DNA of 64,000 bases from Saccharum officinarum (lineage: Eukaryota > Streptophyta > Magnoliopsida > Poales > Poaceae). This document shows, one piece after another, positions 59,561 through 64,000 of the stretch. The stretch lies in contig CM036225.1 in assembly GCA_020631735.1 (NCBI GenBank), positions 62,653,183-62,717,182 on the forward strand. Reading direction: 5' to 3'. Position 1 is the stretch's first letter. Each line of letters opens with the position of its first letter. A model generated the notes under the pieces. It did not search any database. It saw only the letters and a program-made list of their open reading frames with translations, and was not told the DNA's origin. A program made the translations under genes and the position numbers.

Positions 59561-61281
59561 TACTACAAAAATTATCATAAGCATGTTATATACAAATATT
59601 GCTTTCTACTAAAAATAACAAATATTAACAACTAAAGGCATTTGAACTACACTTCAAAAATTTCCCACAGAACATGCTTCACTAGCATTTTTCCTAGAAA
59701 GTACATCACTAATAAGGATTTATGCAACAAGAATCACATTTTTCCCTTTATTAGTTTATTTACTACAATTTTTCTAAGATAACAGCATATATAACAATTA
59801 AATAGAAATGTACAGTAAAGTGTCACAAAAATAACATGGGATATTTTTAAACTGTAGATCTATTCACAAGGAACATTTTAAAATTTATTTCCTGATTTTT
59901 GGAGCTATAAATTATGCACAACATTTTCTAGAACACTTTCTTTTCTTAAATATAAATAGAAATTCAAAAATAGAATTCGGAAATAAGGAACGGGCCGGCC
60001 CAGTCGGCCAAACCGGCCCGCTGCCGAAAACGGCCGGGGCGAGCGCGCGGGAAAAAGAAGGGCGCGGCCCGGTTCGACGGCTTGGCCCAACTGGCGGCCC
60101 AGCGGGTCAGGGGGAGCGGCGGGGCGCGAGGCGAACGCAGGGCGAGCGCGCGGCCGCGACGTCGCAGCGGCGGCGAAGCCCGCCGGCGGCTAGCGACCGG
60201 TCCCGGCCGTGCGGACACCTGCGGCTAGGCGCACGGGAACAGGGTGAGGGCGGTGGACATCCCGGGGTAGAGAGCAAGTGGCAAGGTGGGGAGAATGTGC
60301 CGGAACGGCGGGGTGAGCACGCGGCGGCGGAAATGGCGCCGCGGCGGGGCGCGCGGTGCGGCGGCTTACCGCGGGGCGGAGACGAAGCGAGGAGACGCGT
60401 TCGGGGAAGAGAAGGTCGAGGCGGAGCTGTCTGCGAGACGAATCGCACGGAGATGCTCGGCCGGCGGTGGAACGCGGGGCGGAAGTGCGCGGCGGCGGCG
60501 GCGAGCGCGTGGAGGCGGCGAGCGGCTGTGGCTGCTGCTCGCGCGAGAATGGAGGGAGCAGCGAGGCGGACGGGCGCGCGGAGGGGGAGTAGGCGAGCGC
60601 GGACGTTGCGGGGGCCACAGGGCGCGTGTCGCTCGGCTCGACGGCGTACGGACACGCGGCGGCCGAACGCTGCCGCGGCGCCACGACGCCATGCGCGGGC
60701 GCGCGCGCGCGGGCGAGCGGGAGGGGACGACGCGGACACGGGCCGGGCCGGCTTTGGCCGTGGGCCGAGAAGTGAGGCCGAAGCCCAGCAACGAAATTTC
60801 GATTTTTCTTTTTCCAAATATTTTCCAGATTTTACATTTCTGTTTGAAATTCAAATTTGAGGATGAAAACGAGGTTTTCAGAAATTTGTCCCAAAACAAA
60901 AGTTGTTCAAAATTTTATTTTCTACAACTTTCATATAGAACATTTTTCCAAATTCCCGATAGATTTTAAATTTGAGATTTAAAGCTAATTTAAAAATCAA
61001 ACTCATTATTTAGAATAATTTTTAAAACAGAATTTGAGGAGAATTTGAATCCAATTTTTGCTCCAATAATCAAGTTGGTTTATTCTAAATTATTTAAAAT
61101 GGCTACTTCTAAAAAGTACACCAACTTTTTAACATTTATTTTAAACTTAGGGTTCCCATTTTATTTGTTTTTCAAGTTAAATTTGGAAAGGGTTACAAAC
61201 CAAACAAGGCTAATCATGCAATGATGTTGAATGCTTATGCTTTGAAATGATAATGCATGCTTAACACCCAGGGGTGTTACA
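59561..61281 (-). repeat. Gypsy 3' LTR (partial), right-hand element
   Basis: On the minus strand the LTR starts TGTAACACCC at 61281, right after a polypurine tract (AAGGGGGGAGGGC, about 61282-61295). Like the LTR at 4300 it is AT-rich, then strongly GC-rich (about 59990-60790), then AT-rich. Its far end is not found and may lie in the gap. The many GC-rich frames on both strands are not genes. Confidence 0.75.
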
Positions 61282-61292
61282 GCCCTCCCCCC

Positions 61293-64000
61293 TTATAAGA
61301 ATCTCGTCCCGAGATTTTGAGTTACGAACCAATTATCGTAAAAATCTTTATAAGCAGTTTGAAGATATTCTCCCGTTTCCCAAGAAGCATCGCTCTCATC
61401 ATGGTGGCTCCATTGAATCTTGTAGGTTGTGACCACTTTATTTCGAGTGACTCGGTCCTTAGTATCCAGGACTCGAACTGGTTGCTCGCGATATTCCAAA
61501 TCTGCCTTGATCCGAATACCCTGAGGTTGTATTCTCTCCTCTGGAACACGTAGACACTTCTTTAATTGGGATACGTGGAAGACGGGAAAGATCGAACTCA
61601 TCTCTTCTGGTAGCTGTAACTTATATGCTACGGGGCCCTTTTTCTCCAAAATCTGGTATGGCCCTATATATCTAGCAGACAGTTTCTTCTTGATTCCAAA
61701 CCGTTTCTTCTTCATTGGAGTAACCTTTAAATAGACATAGTCACCTACTTGGAATTCCAATGGTCTTCTCCTCTTGTCTGCATAACTCTTCTGACGAGAC
61801 TGTGCAGCTTGCATGTTTTGTTGAATAACACGGACCTTCTTCTCTGCCTCATCTACAAAATCAATTCCGTAAAACCTTCTTTCTCCGGGCTCTACCCAAT
61901 TTAACGGTGTTCTGCACTTCCGGCCATACAAAGCTTCAAATGGTGCCATCTTGATACTCTCTTGGTAACTGTTATTATAAGCAAACTCTGCCAACGGTAA
62001 CCAGGATTCCCATGAACCTCTGGATGATAACACACAAGCTCTAAGCATATCTTCCAATACTGCATTAACTCTTTCTGTCTGCCCATCAGTCTGTGGGTGG
62101 TAAGCCGTGCTACGAATCAAACTAGTACCCAAACCTTGATGAAGATGTTCCCAAAAGTGAGAGGTAAACTGTGAACCACGATCAGACACTATTGTTTTTG
62201 GTATTCCATGCAATCGGACAATCTCAGCAATATACTTTTCTGCATATTGAGGTGGTCGGAAACTTGTTTTGACTGGCAGAAAGTGAGCTGACTTGGTAAG
62301 GCGATCGACTATTACCCAAATGGAATCATGGCCTTTCTGTGTGGTGGGAAGACCAGTGATAAAGTCCATACTTATATCATCCCACTTCCAATCGGGTACC
62401 GACAAAGGTTGCAGGAGTCCTGCAGGTCTCATGTGAAGAGCTTTAACTCTACAACACATGTCGCATCGAGCAACGTATGCTGCAATCTCCTTTTTCATCT
62501 TAGTCCACCAATAACGGGGTCGTAAATCTTGGTACATCTTGCTACTTCCGGGGTGAATAGATAGCTTAGAACGATGGGCCTCATCTATCAACTTGTTTTT
62601 AAGCTCTCTATCCTTAGGTACTACCAGGCGATCCTTGAACCATAACACTCCTTGTTCATCCAAGTGAAAGTGTTTGGTGGGTTCTCTCTTCATCTTTTCT
62701 TTGATGTAAAAGATTCCCTTATCTGTTTTCTGACCGTCAATGATCTGGCTTTCCAGAGTACAACTGACCTGAATATTATGCAACACAGCTGGATGTAACA
62801 AATTGAACCCTTCTTCAAACAACGGTTGCACATTAATTGCATGAGATTTTCTGCTCAGTGCATCTGCTACTACATTAGCCTTTCCAGGGTGATAGTGCAC
62901 GTTCAGATTGTAGTCCTTTATCAACTCTAACCATCTCCTCTGTCTCATGTTCAACTCGGATTGGGTAAAGATGTATTTGAGACTCTTATGATCCGTGAAG
63001 ATATTACACACATTACCCAACAGGTAGTGCCTCCAAATCTTTAGAGCATGCACCACTGCTGCAAGCTCTAAATCATGTGTAGGATAATTAACTTCATGCT
63101 TCCTCAACTGCCGTGAGGCGTAAGCAATGACTTTTCCATTTTGCATTAGCACACATCCTAACCCATTCTTGGATGCGTCACAGAAAACATCAAACGGCTT
63201 TTCTATATCTGGTTGGGCCAGAACAGGAGCAGTGGTCAACAACTTCCGCAAGGTACGGAAGGCTGCTTCGCACTCCTCTGTCCATACAAACTTATGATCC
63301 TTCTGTAACAGGCTTGTCATTGGTTTGGCAATCTTCGAGAAATCTGGTATGAAGCGACGATAGTAACCGGCTAAACCAAGGAAACTGCGAACTTCGTTAA
63401 CCGAAATTGGTGACTTCCAGTTCATAACCTCTTGTACCTTACTGGGGTCGACAGAAATGCCATTTTCAGACAACACGTGGCCGAGAAAAGGAACTGTCCT
63501 AAGCCAGAACTCACACTTGCTGAACTTAGCATACAGTCGATGTTCTCTGAGTCTAGTCAAGACTATCCGGAGGTGTTCTGCGTGTTCTTCTTCATTTTCT
63601 GAGTATATCAGTATGTCATCAATGAACACTATCACAAACTTGTCCAATTCGGGCATAAAAACCGAATTCATCAGGTACATGAAGTATGCAGGAGCATTTG
63701 TCAATCCGAAGGACATGACAAGATACTCGTACAAACCATATCTGGTAGAGAACGCAGTCTTAGGCACATCTTGTGGCCTAATCTTTATCTGGTGGTACCC
63801 TGATCTCAAATCTATCTTAGAGAACACTTTGGCTTTGGACAATTGGTCAAACAAGATATCAATCCGAGGAAGAGGATACTTGTTTTTAATTGTCACTGCA
63901 TTCAGTGGCCGATAATCCACGCACATGCGTAAGGAGTTATCCTTCTTCTTTTTCACAAACAGAGCGGGGCATCCCCATTCGGACGAGCTGGGACGAATCA
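61293..64000 (-). CDS. Gypsy chromovirus pol (RT, RNase H, integrase, chromodomain), partial
   Basis: An uninterrupted minus-strand frame from the window edge to a stop at 61293. It stays in frame upstream of the first Met at 63956 ([12 protein letters not shown]), so the true start is outside. In order: reverse transcriptase ([18 protein letters not shown], active site FIDD in [13 protein letters not shown]), RNase H ([32 protein letters not shown]), integrase zinc finger ([19 protein letters not shown]), core ([33 protein letters not shown]), GPY-type module ([12 protein letters not shown]) and a chromodomain-like C-terminus ([21 protein letters not shown]). This is the chromovirus arrangement and resembles the Tekay group. 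Of all coding elements in the window it alone shows no visible damage, though gag and protease are not in view. Confidence 0.93.
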   Translation of the reverse strand, partial: IRPSSSEWGCPALFVKKKKDNSLRMCVDYRPLNAVTIKNKYPLPRIDILFDQLSKAKVFSKIDLRSGYHQIKIRPQDVPKTAFSTRYGLYEYLVMSFGLTNAPAYFMYLMNSVFMPELDKFVIVFIDDILIYSENEEEHAEHLRIVLTRLREHRLYAKFSKCEFWLRTVPFLGHVLSENGISVDPSKVQEVMNWKSPISVNEVRSFLGLAGYYRRFIPDFSKIAKPMTSLLQKDHKFVWTEECEAAFRTLRKLLTTAPVLAQPDIEKPFDVFCDASKNGLGCVLMQNGKVIAYASRQLRKHEVNYPTHDLELAAVVHALKIWRHYLLGNVCNIFTDHKSLKYIFTQSELNMRQRRWLELIKDYNLNVHYHPGKANVVADALSRKSHAINVQPLFEEGFNLLHPAVLHNIQVSCTLESQIIDGQKTDKGIFYIKEKMKREPTKHFHLDEQGVLWFKDRLVVPKDRELKNKLIDEAHRSKLSIHPGSSKMYQDLRPRYWWTKMKKEIAAYVARCDMCCRVKALHMRPAGLLQPLSVPDWKWDDISMDFITGLPTTQKGHDSIWVIVDRLTKSAHFLPVKTSFRPPQYAEKYIAEIVRLHGIPKTIVSDRGSQFTSHFWEHLHQGLGTSLIRSTAYHPQTDGQTERVNAVLEDMLRACVLSSRGSWESWLPLAEFAYNNSYQESIKMAPFEALYGRKCRTPLNWVEPGERRFYGIDFVDEAEKKVRVIQQNMQAAQSRQKSYADKRRRPLEFQVGDYVYLKVTPMKKKRFGIKKKLSARYIGPYQILEKKGPVAYKLQLPEEMSSIFPVFHVSQLKKCLRVPEERIQPQGIRIKADLEYREQPVRVLDTKDRVTRNKVVTTYKIQWSHHDESDASWETGEYLQTAYKDFYDNWFVTQNLGTRFL

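Noticed and set aside
59964..60969. Frames up to about 236 codons on both strands
   Set aside because: Same situation in the right-hand Gypsy LTR. Overlapping frames on opposite strands show a composition effect.

Overview
The window is nuclear DNA of a plant, most likely a panicoid grass of the Andropogoneae type. The organism is inferred, not proven, from a many-exon oxidosqualene cyclase gene buried among nested Copia, Gypsy and En/Spm-like elements and grass-type MITEs. There are no bacterial-style operons and no recognisable RNA genes. The only host gene seen is the oxidosqualene cyclase (OSC); almost everything else is transposable-element DNA in various states of decay.

Layout. A block of about 20.6 kb occurs twice: 1-15594 (copy A, truncated by the window start) and about 20627-36205 (copy B). 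Each copy holds, left to right: minus-strand Copia gag interrupted by a solo LTR, the Copia 5' LTR, the C-terminal end of a plus-strand Gypsy pol, its 3' LTR with an AT microsatellite, and then the OSC gene on the minus strand. Copy A ends at a 100-N scaffold gap (15595-15694). The next contig begins inside the same Copia element (3' LTR fragment 15695-16300, pol and gag 16298-20889) and runs into copy B. The gap at the copy junction makes two scaffolded haplotypes at least as plausible as a real tandem duplication.

The OSC gene can be followed exon by exon. Copy B has 18 exons (43387 down to 28730) that add up to a 755-residue enzyme, but it carries a 1-bp deletion in exon 15 and a 6.9-kb Copia element (36221-43119, TSD AGTAT) in intron 1. 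Copy A has intact exons 2-18, but its exon 1 is not in the window. Motifs place it with the triterpene-forming OSCs rather than with cycloartenol synthase.

Upstream of the OSC promoter (TATA box at 43516-43523) lie a hAT-type MITE, a degenerate telomere-like tract and a decayed En/Spm (CACTA) gene of the Transposase_24 type. That gene is split in mid-codon-sequence by a structurally complete 10.9-kb SIRE-like Copia element (46753-57626, TSD ACAGG). Excision of the element plus one TSD copy would restore the reading frame at the junction. A second CACTA-associated reading frame runs into another 100-N gap (59461-59560). The right end is a minus-strand chromovirus-type Gypsy element: part of its 3' LTR and a long open pol frame (61293-64000) that continues past the window edge.

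Three distinct LTR families here carry dense arrays of a CpG-rich palindromic motif (GACCGGACGCGTCCGGTC and variants). This is the most unusual non-coding signal in the window.
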